From NCBI GenBank assembly GCA_038961845.1, contig CP152408.1, positions 930,001 to 994,000 on the forward strand: a stretch of DNA of 64,000 nucleotides, in the 5' to 3' direction. The notes under the pieces were generated by a model. The model searched no databases. It saw only the letters and a program-made list of their open reading frames with translations, and was not told the DNA's origin. This DNA comes from Xylophilus sp. GW821-FHT01B05. Lineage in GTDB: Bacteria > Pseudomonadota > Gammaproteobacteria > Burkholderiales > Burkholderiaceae_C. A program made the translations under genes and the position numbers. Shown piece after piece: positions 29,126 to 37,764 of the stretch. The stretch's first letter is position 1, and the number at the start of each line of letters is the position of its first letter.

Positions 29126-29632
29126 TTATTCGCATTTGCGATGGGCCGGTTTCTCAGGGAGCTGCAGCCCTTCGCCTGGCATTCCCCCGCCGCCGTTTCG
29201 CTGCGGCCACACGTGTTCGAGGCGTGAGCGGGCAATCAGCCACTTGCCGTCGATGCGCCTGTATTCATCCGAATAGATTCCCAGTAGCAGCAGCGGATTG
29301 GGGTCGGCCTTTGGCGCGGTCTCGAAGTCGATGAGGTAGCAGCGGCCTTCGGCACGGTCCGGGCTGAGCACCTTGATCCAGTGGTTCGTCACCGCGTGCA
29401 TGAATGGATAGCTGCCCTGCTTGTCGCGGTCGTACTCCTTGAAGGCGGCGGCCAGACCTTGCTTGATCTCCTGGCGGCCGTTCCATTGGCCGCGGCCGGT
29501 GTCGGCCACAGCATCCACAGCAAAGATTTCGTCGAGTTTCTCCGGAAGGTTGCCATCAAGAAAATGGGCGTAGAGGTTGCGCAGGTTGCGGATTTCTTCG
29601 TGGTCCAGAAGTGCGTTCAGTTTGTCGTTCAT
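29126..29632 (-). CDS. SnoaL/NTF2-like fold protein
   Basis: A 168-residue protein with an alpha+beta barrel pattern: EEIRNLRNLYAHFLD, then WNGRQEIKQGL, then HAVTNHWIKVL and YSDEYRRIDGKWLIARSRLEH. GGAAAAAGCC precedes ATG 29632. The fold includes polyketide cyclases, scytalone dehydratases and ring-hydroxylase small subunits; which applies is not clear. It follows the LLM oxidoreductase gene by 50 bp and is probably co-transcribed. Confidence 0.75.
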   Translation of the reverse strand: MNDKLNALLDHEEIRNLRNLYAHFLDGNLPEKLDEIFAVDAVADTGRGQWNGRQEIKQGLAAAFKEYDRDKQGSYPFMHAVTNHWIKVLSPDRAEGRCYLIDFETAPKADPNPLLLLGIYSDEYRRIDGKWLIARSRLEHVWPQRNGGGGMPGEGLQLPEKPAHRKCE

Positions 29633-29682
29633 GGCTTTTTCCAAGGTCAGTTGCGTGCCGATTGGCGGGTGGTTCGATCGGG

Positions 29683-30702
29683 CTAGCCAAGCCTTGCCGC
29701 GATGGATGGGAAAACCGGCAAGACGTCGTCGACCAGGTCGGACATCAGCTCTGCATAGGGGCGGCGACTGATCTTGGGGTTGAAGGCGACGTGATTGACC
29801 CCGGCCGCTTGCGCGCTGCGCAGGAACTCGACGAGTGCCTTGCTGCCGCTGCGAAACCCCGCCCTCATTTGTCGAAATGGGTGATGCCGGTCTTCCACAA
29901 GGTCCAGGTACCCCGCGATTCCGATGGGCCTGAAGGCGCCTTCTCCGTGGGCCGCCTGGACGGTCGAACGCCAGCCGGAAACGAAGTCAGAAAGCTGCGC
30001 CAGGGGCGGGGAGGGCGCGATAAAGCCGTCCATGTTCTGTGCAATCCACGGGATCGATTGCTGCGCGCGCCCGATGGAAATGGCGGGAGTCCGGTCGAAC
30101 GGGGGCTTTGGCACCAGATCGAGGTTTCCACTGGATCGGCCGAAGTGGGTCGAGCTGAACTTCGGGAAGTCGCCCTCGGTCACTGCCCGGTAGACCTCAA
30201 ACCCTTCGCGGAATCGTTCGCCCCGGCTTTCGAAGTCGACACCGAACAGCGGGTATTCGGCTGGCCGGTCGCCGCTGGACAGGCCCAGCAGCATCCGCCC
30301 GGCGGACAGCTGGTCAAGCGTGGTCACCTGCTTTGCCAGGATCTTGGGCTCCCGGATCGGCAACACGATGCCTGCAGTGCCCAGTGCGATCCGGCGTGTG
30401 GCGACAGCCAGGGCCGCGATGTAGACCAGAGGCTCGAAGATTTGGCCGACGTCGCCGTAGTGCGGATCGTAGAAGGGCACGTCACGCATCCACAGCGCGC
30501 CGAAACCACTTTCGTCCGCCATTTGTGCCATCTGGATGTGGTCGGCCATCGTTGGCGCCGGCCGGTCGGGGTAGGTCTCCAGCGGCATGATGAGGCCCAC
30601 CGTGAGGCGGCCGGGCGCGAACAGGCGCCGGTTGCCGGGATGCCTTGCGATGTGAGGTGCCGACAACTGGATTGCCGGATCGGCGAGGGATGCGGTGGGC
30701 AT
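29683..30702 (-). CDS. LLM-class flavin-dependent oxidoreductase
   Basis: A 339-residue luciferase-like (TIM-barrel) protein. AAGGAGATCCCTG upstream decides for ATG 30702. Family motifs: MAQMADESGFGALWMRDVPF, TRRIALGTAGIVLPIREP, LDQLSAGRMLLGLSSGD and FGVDFESRGERFREG. It uses FMNH2 or F420; in betaproteobacteria FMN is expected. It forms an operon with the NTF2-like gene and is divergent from a LysR gene, suggesting inducible oxidation of an unidentified small molecule. Confidence 0.88.
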   Translation of the reverse strand: MPTASLADPAIQLSAPHIARHPGNRRLFAPGRLTVGLIMPLETYPDRPAPTMADHIQMAQMADESGFGALWMRDVPFYDPHYGDVGQIFEPLVYIAALAVATRRIALGTAGIVLPIREPKILAKQVTTLDQLSAGRMLLGLSSGDRPAEYPLFGVDFESRGERFREGFEVYRAVTEGDFPKFSSTHFGRSSGNLDLVPKPPFDRTPAISIGRAQQSIPWIAQNMDGFIAPSPPLAQLSDFVSGWRSTVQAAHGEGAFRPIGIAGYLDLVEDRHHPFRQMRAGFRSGSKALVEFLRSAQAAGVNHVAFNPKISRRPYAELMSDLVDDVLPVFPSIAARLG

Positions 30703-30756
30703 CAGGGATCTCCTTGGTTGGCAGCTATCGTAATTACCAATTTCTCCATTGATAAT

Positions 30757-30785
30757 CAGGATGAAATTCAATTCATTTCATCCTG
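30757..30785. promoter_or_regulatory. Candidate operator between LLM oxidoreductase and LysR genes
   Basis: Perfect 10-bp arms CAGGATGAAA and TTTCATCCTG separated by 9 bp, ending 10 bp before the LysR ATG. A second AT-rich dyad (ACCAAT/ATTGAT) lies at about 30735-30752. Confidence 0.5.
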
Positions 30786-30795
30786 GGGTTCTTTA

Positions 30796-31716
30796 ATGTC
30801 AGAGGTCTCGCGCCGATTCGATGGCTTGTCCGAGTTCGTGGAGACAGCGCGCACCGGGAGCTTTACCGCAGCCGGGCTGGTGCTGAACCTGACCGCGTCG
30901 GCGGTGGGCAAGAGCGTTTCGCGCCTGGAGGCGCGCGTCGGCACGAAGCTGCTGCACCGCACGACACGGCGGCTAACGCTCACCAATGACGGTGAGGCCT
31001 ATCTGCAGACCTGCCTGGCAGTCCTGGGTGAACTGGACGGGGCAGAGAAAAGCCTGGCGACCGGTCGAGCGTCGCCGGTGGGCAAGGTGCGCATTGACCT
31101 TCCCGCCGCGTTTGGCCGGCGCCATGTGATGCCGATCCTGACGGACCTGGCCCTGGTGCACAGCGGCCTGAACTTCTCGGTCATGTTCAGCGAACGGACC
31201 ATCAACGTGGTCGACGAAGGCGTCGACCTGGCCGTTCGCATCGGCACCCTGGACGATGACAGCGATTTGGTCGCGCGCCAGATAGGGGTGCAAAGGCTGG
31301 TGATCTGCGCCTCGCCCTCTTACATCGAGCGCCATGGCCGTCCGCAGGATGCCGCGGAGTTGGCAACCAGAGCCTGCATCATTGGATGGCGCCGGACGGC
31401 TCGGCCCACTTGGCTGCTGAAGAACGCCGATGGGCGCTCCCAGAAGCAGGAAGTGAACGTCCGGCACGAATTCAGCGATGGTGACGCAATGGTCGACGCC
31501 GTTCTGGCGGGATGCGGGCTGTGCCAGCTACCGACCTGGTTGATTGCCGGGCATCTGCAGACGGGGCGCCTGGTCTCGGTGCTGGACCCGTTCGCCGGCG
31601 CGGAGATGCCGATACACGCAGTCTGGCCCAGGTCCCGCTACGTGCACCCGAAGCTGCGGGTGGTGGTGGATGCCCTCGCACAAGCCGCGGCCGCACCCAA
31701 CTCGGGTTTCGCTTGA
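30796..31716 (+). CDS. LysR-family transcriptional regulator (AaeR/DmlR-like group)
   Basis: A 306-residue regulator with HTH FDGLSEFVETARTGSFTAAG and SAVGKSVSRLEARVGTKLLH. The effector domain contains RTTRRLTLTNDGEAYLQ and VDLAVRIGTLDDDSDLVARQ, typical of the large DmlR/AaeR-like clade. It is divergent from the LLM/NTF2 pair, which it probably controls. The rnpB promoter lies 44 bp after its stop. Confidence 0.9.
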   Translation: MSEVSRRFDGLSEFVETARTGSFTAAGLVLNLTASAVGKSVSRLEARVGTKLLHRTTRRLTLTNDGEAYLQTCLAVLGELDGAEKSLATGRASPVGKVRIDLPAAFGRRHVMPILTDLALVHSGLNFSVMFSERTINVVDEGVDLAVRIGTLDDDSDLVARQIGVQRLVICASPSYIERHGRPQDAAELATRACIIGWRRTARPTWLLKNADGRSQKQEVNVRHEFSDGDAMVDAVLAGCGLCQLPTWLIAGHLQTGRLVSVLDPFAGAEMPIHAVWPRSRYVHPKLRVVVDALAQAAAAPNSGFA

Positions 31717-31759
31717 GCCGATGGGCGGGGCCCGCGCAAGGCCGCGTGCACGAAGCAGC

Positions 31760-31765
31760 GATAAT
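31760..31765 (+). promoter_or_regulatory. -10 element of the RNase P RNA promoter
   Basis: GATAAT lies 7 bp before the predicted first base of the RNA (31773). The -35 region is not convincing. Confidence 0.5.
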
Positions 31766-31772
31766 CCGCCCC

Positions 31773-32214
31773 GTGAAGCCTGCTGGACCGCCGCTGGTGC
31801 AAGTGCCGAAAGGCCGCACTGGAGGAACGTCCGGACTGCACAGGACAGCGCAGGAGTTAACGACTCTCCACCGTGAGGTGAGGATCAGAGCAACAGAGAC
31901 GAGTTTGGGTGTGTTCAGCCACAGGGTGTTCTGTGGGTCGCCAGCGCAAGCTGGTGCCGGACGGCGCAAGCCGGCCGGTTCGCGGTGCAAGCCGCGAAAG
32001 CCCACAGCCACCTTGAGTGCGGAGCACTCAAGGTGAAACGGGCAATCTCTGCGCGCAGCAACACCAAGTAGGCCAGTATTGAGGTGGTTCCGCTGAGCTG
32101 GCGGGTAGGTGGCATCGAGCCGTTTGGTGACAAACGGCCCAGAGTAATGGCGGTCACGCCGGCGCCTCGCAAGAGGCGCCGGTGCACAGAATCCGGCTTA
32201 CAGGCGGGCTTCAC
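31773..32214 (+). ncRNA. rnpB: RNase P RNA, bacterial class A
   Basis: The catalytic RNA that removes tRNA 5' leaders. Conserved blocks appear in order: GAGGAACGTCCGGACTGC (CR-I), CAGAGCAACAGAGA (CR-II/III), GGTGAAACGGGCAA (P10/11 side), and CACAGAATCCGGCTTACAGG (CR-V). The ends GTGAAGCC (31773) and GGCTTCAC (32207-32214) pair as P1. At about 442 nt it is longer than the ~375-400 nt type, because of an extra GC-rich hairpin region near 31938-32035. No protein gene lies here. Confidence 0.95.
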
Positions 32215-32254
32215 ACTTTTCTTCCCGGGCAATCCTTCCAAGGGTTTGCCATGC

Positions 32255-32323
32255 GGCACTTTTGAGAGAAAAATGCCTCTAGCCCAGGCTGCGCCTGGGC
32301 TTTTAGCTATCTATTTGATAGCT
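32255..32323 (+). repeat. Family A repeat, copy 3
   Basis: GGCACTTTTGAGAGAAAAATGCC, then AGCCCAGG/CCTGGGCT and TAGCTATC/GATAGCT. The layout equals copy 2; it lies between rnpB and the marR promoter. Confidence 0.85.
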
Positions 32324-32360
32324 CCTGTGGTGTGCCAAACCCAGGCCTCTCAGCCCTCCC

Positions 32361-32407
32361 TCGACATCGGGTTTCCCCTTGGTCTAAAATACATAGCAAG
32401 CTAACTA
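32361..32407 (+). promoter_or_regulatory. Promoter and candidate MarR operator
   Basis: TCGACA (32361-32366), an 18-bp spacer and TAAAAT (32385-32390) form a good sigma-70 promoter. TAGCAAGCTA (32394-32403), within ATAG...CTAT, is a dyad placed at the transcription start, as expected for a MarR repressor site. Confidence 0.6.
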
Positions 32408-32420
32408 TTTTTATCTACCC

Positions 32421-32915
32421 ATGTCCACACCCAGCACCCCCTTCACCGAGCGCGAAGCCGCGTTGATGGCCCTGGGCGTGGCGCTGCCCCGGCTGCAGCG
32501 CGGCTACCGGGCGGCGGCGGACAGGGCGGGAGCGCATGTCGGGCTGTCGCAGGCCATGGCCTGGCCGCTGGTGATGATTGGCCGCGCGGGCGACGGCGTG
32601 CGCCAGGGCGTGCTGGCCGACATGCTGGCCATAGAGAGCCCATCGCTGGTGCGGCCGCTGGAGCAACTGATGGAGTCCGGCTTTGTCGAGCGGCGCGAAG
32701 ACCCGTTGGACCGCCGCGCCAAGACCCTGCACCTGACGCCCGCCGGCACCGAGGCCCGCGCCCAGATCGAAGAGGCGCTGTACGCCATGCGCACCGAGCT
32801 GTTCCAGGGCGTGTCGGACGAAGACGTGGCCAGCTGCCTGCGCGTTTTTGCGGTGCTGGAGGCGCGATTGGGGCGCGGCGCCACATTGCAGGCATCGCAG
32901 GAGACGGCGGGATGA
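32421..32915 (+). CDS. MarR-family transcriptional regulator
   Basis: A 164-residue protein. The winged helix spans GVRQGVLADMLAIESPSLVRPLEQLMESGFVERREDPLDRR, with the wing Arg in DPLDRRAKTLHLT. It heads a run of overlapping efflux genes (its TGA overlaps the FUSC ATG), so it probably autorepresses the whole operon and is released by a phenolic or similar ligand. Confidence 0.92.
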   Translation: MSTPSTPFTEREAALMALGVALPRLQRGYRAAADRAGAHVGLSQAMAWPLVMIGRAGDGVRQGVLADMLAIESPSLVRPLEQLMESGFVERREDPLDRRAKTLHLTPAGTEARAQIEEALYAMRTELFQGVSDEDVASCLRVFAVLEARLGRGATLQASQETAG

Positions 32916-34999
32916 ACAGCTTCACGCTGCCGCGCTTCACCCGCGCGGAGTGGCTTTTTTCTGCCAAGAGTTTTGGCGCCGCCATGCTGGCCATGTACCT
33001 GGCCAGCCGCGCCGGCCTGCCGCGGCCGTTCTGGGCATTGATGACCACCTACATCGTGGCGCACCCGCTGGCCGGCGCGGTGCGTTCCAAGGCGCTGTAC
33101 CGCTTTTTCGGCACGCTGATTGGTTGCGTCGCCACGGTGCTGATGGTGCCGGCTCTGTCCAACGCGCCAGAGCTGCTGGTGCTGGCACTGGCGCTGTGGG
33201 TCGGGCTGTGCCTGAGCATCTCGCTGCTGGACCGCACGCCGCGCTCCTACATCTTCATGCTGGCCGGCTATACGGCGGCGCTGATCGGCCTGCCCTCGGT
33301 GCAGGCGCCGCTGCAGCTGTTTGACATCGCCGTGACGCGGGTCGAGGAGATCGGCCTGGGCATCTTCTGCGCCACGCTGGTCCACAGCCTGGTGCTGCCG
33401 GCGGGTTTGGCACCGAGCGTGCTGGGCCTGCTGGACCGCACGCTGCGCGATGCGCGCAAGTGGTTGGCAGACCTGCTGCAGCCGGCCATGCGCAGCGGCG
33501 ATGCCGATGCACCGCTGCTGGTGGCTGACCGCCGGCGCCTGGCAGGCGACATCACGCAGTTGCGGCTGTTGTCCACCCACGTGCCCTTCGACACCACGCA
33601 CCTGCGCTGGACGGCCGGTGCCATTCGCGCCATGCAGGACCAGGTGGCGGCGCTCACGCCCGCGCTGTCGGCGGTGGAAGACCGGCTGCAGGCGCTGGAG
33701 CAGGCCGAAGGCGCACTGGCGCCAGACGTGGCCGCCGTGCTGGCACAGGCCAGCCGCTGGCTGCAGGCCGAAGGCGCAAGCGAGGATGCGGCGGCCCAGG
33801 CCGAGCACCTGCACGCGCTGCGCCAGGGCGTGCGCACCTTGGCCGCTGGCAGTGCGCCGATGAGCGCCTGGAGTCGCGCGCTGCGCATAGGCCTGGCCGG
33901 CCGGCTGGAAGAGCTGCTGGACGGCTGGCGCGCCTGCGCCCGGCTGCGGCGCGACATCGACACCGGCCTGCGCGGCACGGCACTGCCGCCGCAGCGCACG
34001 GCGGCGCTGGGCAACCGCGTGCTGCACCGCGACCACGGCATGGCGCTGCTGTCGGCCCTGGCGGCGGCGCTGGCCATCTGTTTGTGCGGTGCCTTCTGGA
34101 TATTGACTGGCTGGGCCATGGGCTCCATCGCCACCATGATCGCGGCGGTGTCCTGCTGCTTCTTCGCCACCATGGACGACCCGGTGCCGGCCATGCAGGG
34201 CTTTCTCAAGTACACGCTGTGGTCGGTGCCCCTGTCAGCCCTGTATGTGCTGGTGCTGATGCCGCTGGTGCAAGACATCGGCATGCTGGTGCTGGTGTGT
34301 GCGCCGGCCTTCCTGGTGATGGGCCTGTACATGGCGCGGCCGGCCCAGTTCATGGCCGCGATGGCGCTGATCTTTGGCGTGGCCGGCACGCTGGCCATGC
34401 ACGACACGGCCACGGCCGACCTGGTGAGCTTCATCAACGCCACCCTGGGCCAGGTGCTGGGCGTGCTGGCGGCGGCCGGGGTCACGCGGCTGGTGCGCTC
34501 GGTGGGCGTGGACTGGAGCGCGCGCCGCATCCAGCGCGCCACCTGGCGCGAGCTGGGCGACATGGCCGCCGCGCCGCGCCTGCTGCCGCAGGGCGAGGCC
34601 TATGCCGTGCGCATGCTCGACCGCATCGGCCTGCTGGCGCCGCGCATTGCCCAGGCCGGCGGCACCATTGCCGGCGTGCCCGCAGACGACGCGCTGCGCG
34701 ACCTGCGCATGGGCGCCGACATCGTCGCGCTGCAGCGCGTGCGTGCCGAGCTGCCGCAGGCGGCCACCGCCAATCTGCTGGGCGGCATCGCCGGCTTTTT
34801 CCGCGCACGCGGGCAGGGCGGCGGGGCGGCCGCAGAGCTGCTGCCGCAGATCGATGCCGCGCTGGCCGTAGCGCTGCAGCCGCGCGATCCATCTCCCGAC
34901 GCGCGCAGCGCCATCACCGCCCTGGTGGGCCTGCGCCGCAACCTGTTCCCAGACGCGCCCACAGCGCTGTCCACAGCCCACGGAGGGGCCGCCACATGA
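32912..34999 (+). CDS. FUSC-family inner-membrane transporter (AaeB-like)
   Basis: A 695-residue protein with two clusters of hydrophobic segments (about residues 15-165 and 365-515), separated by a helical soluble region and followed by a soluble tail: the usual aromatic-acid exporter layout. KALYRFFGTLIGCVATVLMV is the conserved N-terminal block. The stop overlaps the DUF1656 ATG. Together with the HlyD adaptor it should export aromatic carboxylates or similar weak acids across both membranes. Confidence 0.9.
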   Translation: MNSFTLPRFTRAEWLFSAKSFGAAMLAMYLASRAGLPRPFWALMTTYIVAHPLAGAVRSKALYRFFGTLIGCVATVLMVPALSNAPELLVLALALWVGLCLSISLLDRTPRSYIFMLAGYTAALIGLPSVQAPLQLFDIAVTRVEEIGLGIFCATLVHSLVLPAGLAPSVLGLLDRTLRDARKWLADLLQPAMRSGDADAPLLVADRRRLAGDITQLRLLSTHVPFDTTHLRWTAGAIRAMQDQVAALTPALSAVEDRLQALEQAEGALAPDVAAVLAQASRWLQAEGASEDAAAQAEHLHALRQGVRTLAAGSAPMSAWSRALRIGLAGRLEELLDGWRACARLRRDIDTGLRGTALPPQRTAALGNRVLHRDHGMALLSALAAALAICLCGAFWILTGWAMGSIATMIAAVSCCFFATMDDPVPAMQGFLKYTLWSVPLSALYVLVLMPLVQDIGMLVLVCAPAFLVMGLYMARPAQFMAAMALIFGVAGTLAMHDTATADLVSFINATLGQVLGVLAAAGVTRLVRSVGVDWSARRIQRATWRELGDMAAAPRLLPQGEAYAVRMLDRIGLLAPRIAQAGGTIAGVPADDALRDLRMGADIVALQRVRAELPQAATANLLGGIAGFFRARGQGGGAAAELLPQIDAALAVALQPRDPSPDARSAITALVGLRRNLFPDAPTALSTAHGGAAT

Positions 35000-35193
35000 C
35001 CGGACAAACGAGTTTCTACGGCCTCTTGCTGCCCTGGCTGATGGTGCTGGCCGGCGCTGCGCTGCTGGCGCTATGGGGCGTGCGGCGCGTGCTGGCGGCG
35101 GTTGGTTTCTACCGGCTGGTCTGGCATCCCGCGCTGTTCGACATGGCGCTTTACCTCTTGTTGCTCTACGGCCTGAGCCGTGTGACGTCATGA
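34996..35193 (+). CDS. DUF1656 small membrane protein (AaeX-like)
   Basis: A 65-residue protein with two membrane segments (LLPWLMVLAGAALLALWG and FDMALYLLLLYGL) and the central GFYRLVWHPALFD block. It overlaps the FUSC stop by 4 bp. AaeX-type proteins accompany AaeAB pumps; their function is unknown. Family B repeat copy 2 starts right after the stop. Confidence 0.88.
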   Translation: MTGQTSFYGLLLPWLMVLAGAALLALWGVRRVLAAVGFYRLVWHPALFDMALYLLLLYGLSRVTS

Positions 35194-35194
35194 C

Positions 35195-35325
35195 ACACCC
35201 CCAGGCTTCGCACTTCGTGTCTTCGCCAACCCCCTTGCAGGGGGCACATCCTGCGGCCCGGCAAAGCCGGTTCCGCGGATGTCTGCGCGTGGCCTGCTCC
35301 GCGGCCTTCTGTGCTGTCGTGTGCC
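35195..35325 (+). repeat. Family B ~130-bp repeat, copy 2
   Basis: ACACCCCCAGGCTTCGCACT to the GGCCTGCTCCGCGGCCTTCT end block. It lies inside the efflux operon, between DUF1656 and the adaptor gene, and contains GC-rich inverted repeats such as CCGGCAAAGCCGG. Confidence 0.85.
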
Positions 35326-35359
35326 GCGCGTAGCGCAATCGAAAACTATTGAATCCGTT

Positions 35360-36286
35360 ATGAAAACCTTGCCTTCCTTCTCCGACAACACCTGGCCGCT
35401 GCGCCTGCTGCGTGTTCTTGTCACCTTGGCCGTGGTGGCCGCCGCCGTCTGGGCCGGCCTGCGCCTGTGGGACCGCTACGAGCTGGCGCCCTGGACGCGT
35501 GACGGCCGCGTGCGGGCCAACGTGGTGCAGATCGCGCCGGATGTGTCCGGCCTGGTCACGGCGGTGCCGGTGCAGGACAACCAGCCGGTGGCGGCAGGCA
35601 CGCTGCTGTTCGAGGTCGACCCTGCCCGCTACGAGCTGGCGCTGCGCCAGGCCCAGGCCGCGCTTGGCGCGCAGCGCACGGTGCTGGCCCAGGCCCAGCG
35701 CGAGAACGCGCGCAATGCCACGCTGGGCACGCTGGTGTCGCAAGAGGCGCGCGAGCAGACCCAGTCCCGTGCCGAGCAGGCGCGCGCTGCGGTGGCGCAG
35801 GCCGAGGTGGCGCTGGACGCCGCCAAGCTCAACCTGCAGCGCGCCCAGGTGCGCGCCCCGGCCGATGGCCTGGTCACCAACCTGGACCTGCGCCAGGGCA
35901 GCTATGCCGCGGCCGGCCGTGCCGTGCTGGCGCTGGTGGACGCGCATTCCTTCTACGTCGAAGGCTACTTTGAGGAAACCAAGCTGCCGCGCATCCACGT
36001 GGGCGACCGCGTGCAGGTCACGCCCATGGGCGGCGGCGCGGTGCTGGCCGGCACGGTCGACAGCCTGGCCGCCGGCATTGCCGACCATGACCGCTCCACC
36101 AGCGCCAACCTGCTGCCCAGCGTGAACCCAAGCTTTAACTGGGTGCGGCTGGCGCAGCGCGTTCCGGTGCGCGTGCGGCTTGATCCCTTGCCCGAAGGCA
36201 CGCGCCTGGTCGCCGGCCAGACGGTGACGGTGCAGGTGGTGGAGGCCGCCCATGTCGCCGCCGCGCCCACCGCCAGCAAGGGGTAA
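35360..36286 (+). CDS. HlyD-family periplasmic adaptor (AaeA-like)
   Basis: A 308-residue membrane-fusion protein. One N-terminal membrane segment (VLVTLAVVAAAVWAGLRLWD), the split lipoyl domain (VVQIAPDVSGLVTAVPVQDN; APADGLVTNLDLRQGSY), a helical hairpin rich in Gln/Ala between them and a beta-barrel domain with VEGYFEETKLPRIHVGDRV. It links the FUSC pump to the outer-membrane channel encoded 5 bp downstream. Confidence 0.92.
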   Translation: MKTLPSFSDNTWPLRLLRVLVTLAVVAAAVWAGLRLWDRYELAPWTRDGRVRANVVQIAPDVSGLVTAVPVQDNQPVAAGTLLFEVDPARYELALRQAQAALGAQRTVLAQAQRENARNATLGTLVSQEAREQTQSRAEQARAAVAQAEVALDAAKLNLQRAQVRAPADGLVTNLDLRQGSYAAAGRAVLALVDAHSFYVEGYFEETKLPRIHVGDRVQVTPMGGGAVLAGTVDSLAAGIADHDRSTSANLLPSVNPSFNWVRLAQRVPVRVRLDPLPEGTRLVAGQTVTVQVVEAAHVAAAPTASKG

Positions 36287-36291
36287 GCGCC

Positions 36292-37764
36292 ATGCTTCGC
36301 CTTGCCTTGCGTCTTTCGCCGCTGATCGCCGCAGCCACGCTGGCCGCCTGCGGCAGCGCGCCCATCGGGCCCAACTACCACCAGCCGGCCGAGGCACTGG
36401 CCAGCCAGCCCTCGGCCGGCCGGCCCTTTGCCGAAGTGGCCGCGCCTTTTGTGGATGCCCCGCTGCCGGCGTACTGGTGGCGGCTGTACCAGGACCCGCT
36501 GCTTGATCGTTTGGTGGCGCAGGCCCTGGCCCACAACACCGACCTGCGCCAGGCCGTGGCCAACCTGGAGCGCGAGCGCGCCATCGAGACCGAAGTGGCC
36601 GGCGCGCAAAAGCCCACGCTGGGCGTAAGCGGCGGGCCGTCATACGGCCATGTGTCGGGCCTGTCGCTGCTGCAAAAGAACTACGAGCCGCCCAGCACCT
36701 TCAACTACGGCGCGGGCGCCTCGCTGTCCTACCAGGTGGACCTGTTCGGCCAGATCCGCCGCGCCATCGAAGCGGCTCAGGCCGGCGGCGATGCGGCCCA
36801 GGCCGCGCTGGATCTGGTGCGCGTGAATGTGGCCGCCGGCACCGCGCGCGCCTATGCCGAGGCCTGCTCCACCGGCCTGCGCCTGCAGAGCGCAGAGAAG
36901 TCAGTGCAGTTGCAAGAAGAGGCGGTGGACGTGACCACGCGCCTGCAGCAGGCCGGCCGCGCGGGTGTGATCGACAGTGGCCGTGCGCGCAGCCAGTTGC
37001 AGCAATTGAAGGCCGCGCTGCCGCCGCTGCAGGCCGAGCGCCAGGGCGCGCTCTACCGCCTGGCCACGCTCACCGGCGCGCAGCCGCAAGACTTCCCGCG
37101 TGAGGTCGCCAGTTGCACGGCGCCGCCGCGCGTGGCCGGCACCGTGCCGGTGGGCGATGGCGCCGCGCTGCTGCGCCGCCGCCCCGACATCCGCCAGGCC
37201 GAGCGCGGCCTGGCCCAGGCCACCGCGCGCATAGGCGTGGCCATGGCGGATCTGTACCCCAAGGTGTCGCTGGGCCTGTCGGCATCCTCCGTTGGCAAGG
37301 CCAGCGACTTTGGCGGCCGCGACACTTTCAGCTGGAGCCTGGGCCCGCTGATCTCCTGGACCATCCCCAACACCGGCGCCGCCAAAGCCCGCATCGCCCA
37401 GGCCGAGGCCAGCACCCGTGGCGCGCTGGCCAAGTTCGACGGCACCGTGCTCACCGCCTTGCGCGAGACCGAAACCGCGCTGGCCACCTACGCCCGCGAG
37501 CTCGACCGCCGCGCCGCGCTGCAGGCCGCGCGCGACGAAAGCGCCACGGTGGCCGGCCAGGCGCGCCAGCTCTACCAGAGCGGCCGCACCGGCTACCTGG
37601 AGGCGCTGGACGCCGAGCGCGCACTGGCGGCGAGTGAGGCTGCGCTGGCCGCGTCGGAGGCGCAACTGGCAGACGACCAGGTCGTGTTGTTCTTGGCGCT
37701 TGGCGGTGGTTGGGAACCAGACAAGCAAGCGACTGCCAGTACCCCGGGCCCCGTCGTGCAATGA
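36292..37764 (+). CDS. Outer-membrane efflux lipoprotein (NodT/OprM family)
   Basis: A 490-residue TolC-like channel. The lipobox LAACG gives a lipidated Cys near residue 20, followed by IGPNYHQP as in OprM relatives. Two OEP repeats are seen, with LSYQVDLFGQIRRAIEAAQA and RPDIRQAERGLAQATARIGVA as the typical signatures. It completes the tripartite pump. Its TGA overlaps the MFS gene's ATG. Confidence 0.93.
   Translation: MLRLALRLSPLIAAATLAACGSAPIGPNYHQPAEALASQPSAGRPFAEVAAPFVDAPLPAYWWRLYQDPLLDRLVAQALAHNTDLRQAVANLERERAIETEVAGAQKPTLGVSGGPSYGHVSGLSLLQKNYEPPSTFNYGAGASLSYQVDLFGQIRRAIEAAQAGGDAAQAALDLVRVNVAAGTARAYAEACSTGLRLQSAEKSVQLQEEAVDVTTRLQQAGRAGVIDSGRARSQLQQLKAALPPLQAERQGALYRLATLTGAQPQDFPREVASCTAPPRVAGTVPVGDGAALLRRRPDIRQAERGLAQATARIGVAMADLYPKVSLGLSASSVGKASDFGGRDTFSWSLGPLISWTIPNTGAAKARIAQAEASTRGALAKFDGTVLTALRETETALATYARELDRRAALQAARDESATVAGQARQLYQSGRTGYLEALDAERALAASEAALAASEAQLADDQVVLFLALGGGWEPDKQATASTPGPVVQ

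Noticed and set aside
31472..32259. Reading frames of 114-179 codons between the LysR gene and marR
   Set aside because: They overlap the RNase P RNA gene and family A repeat; no protein family resemblance.
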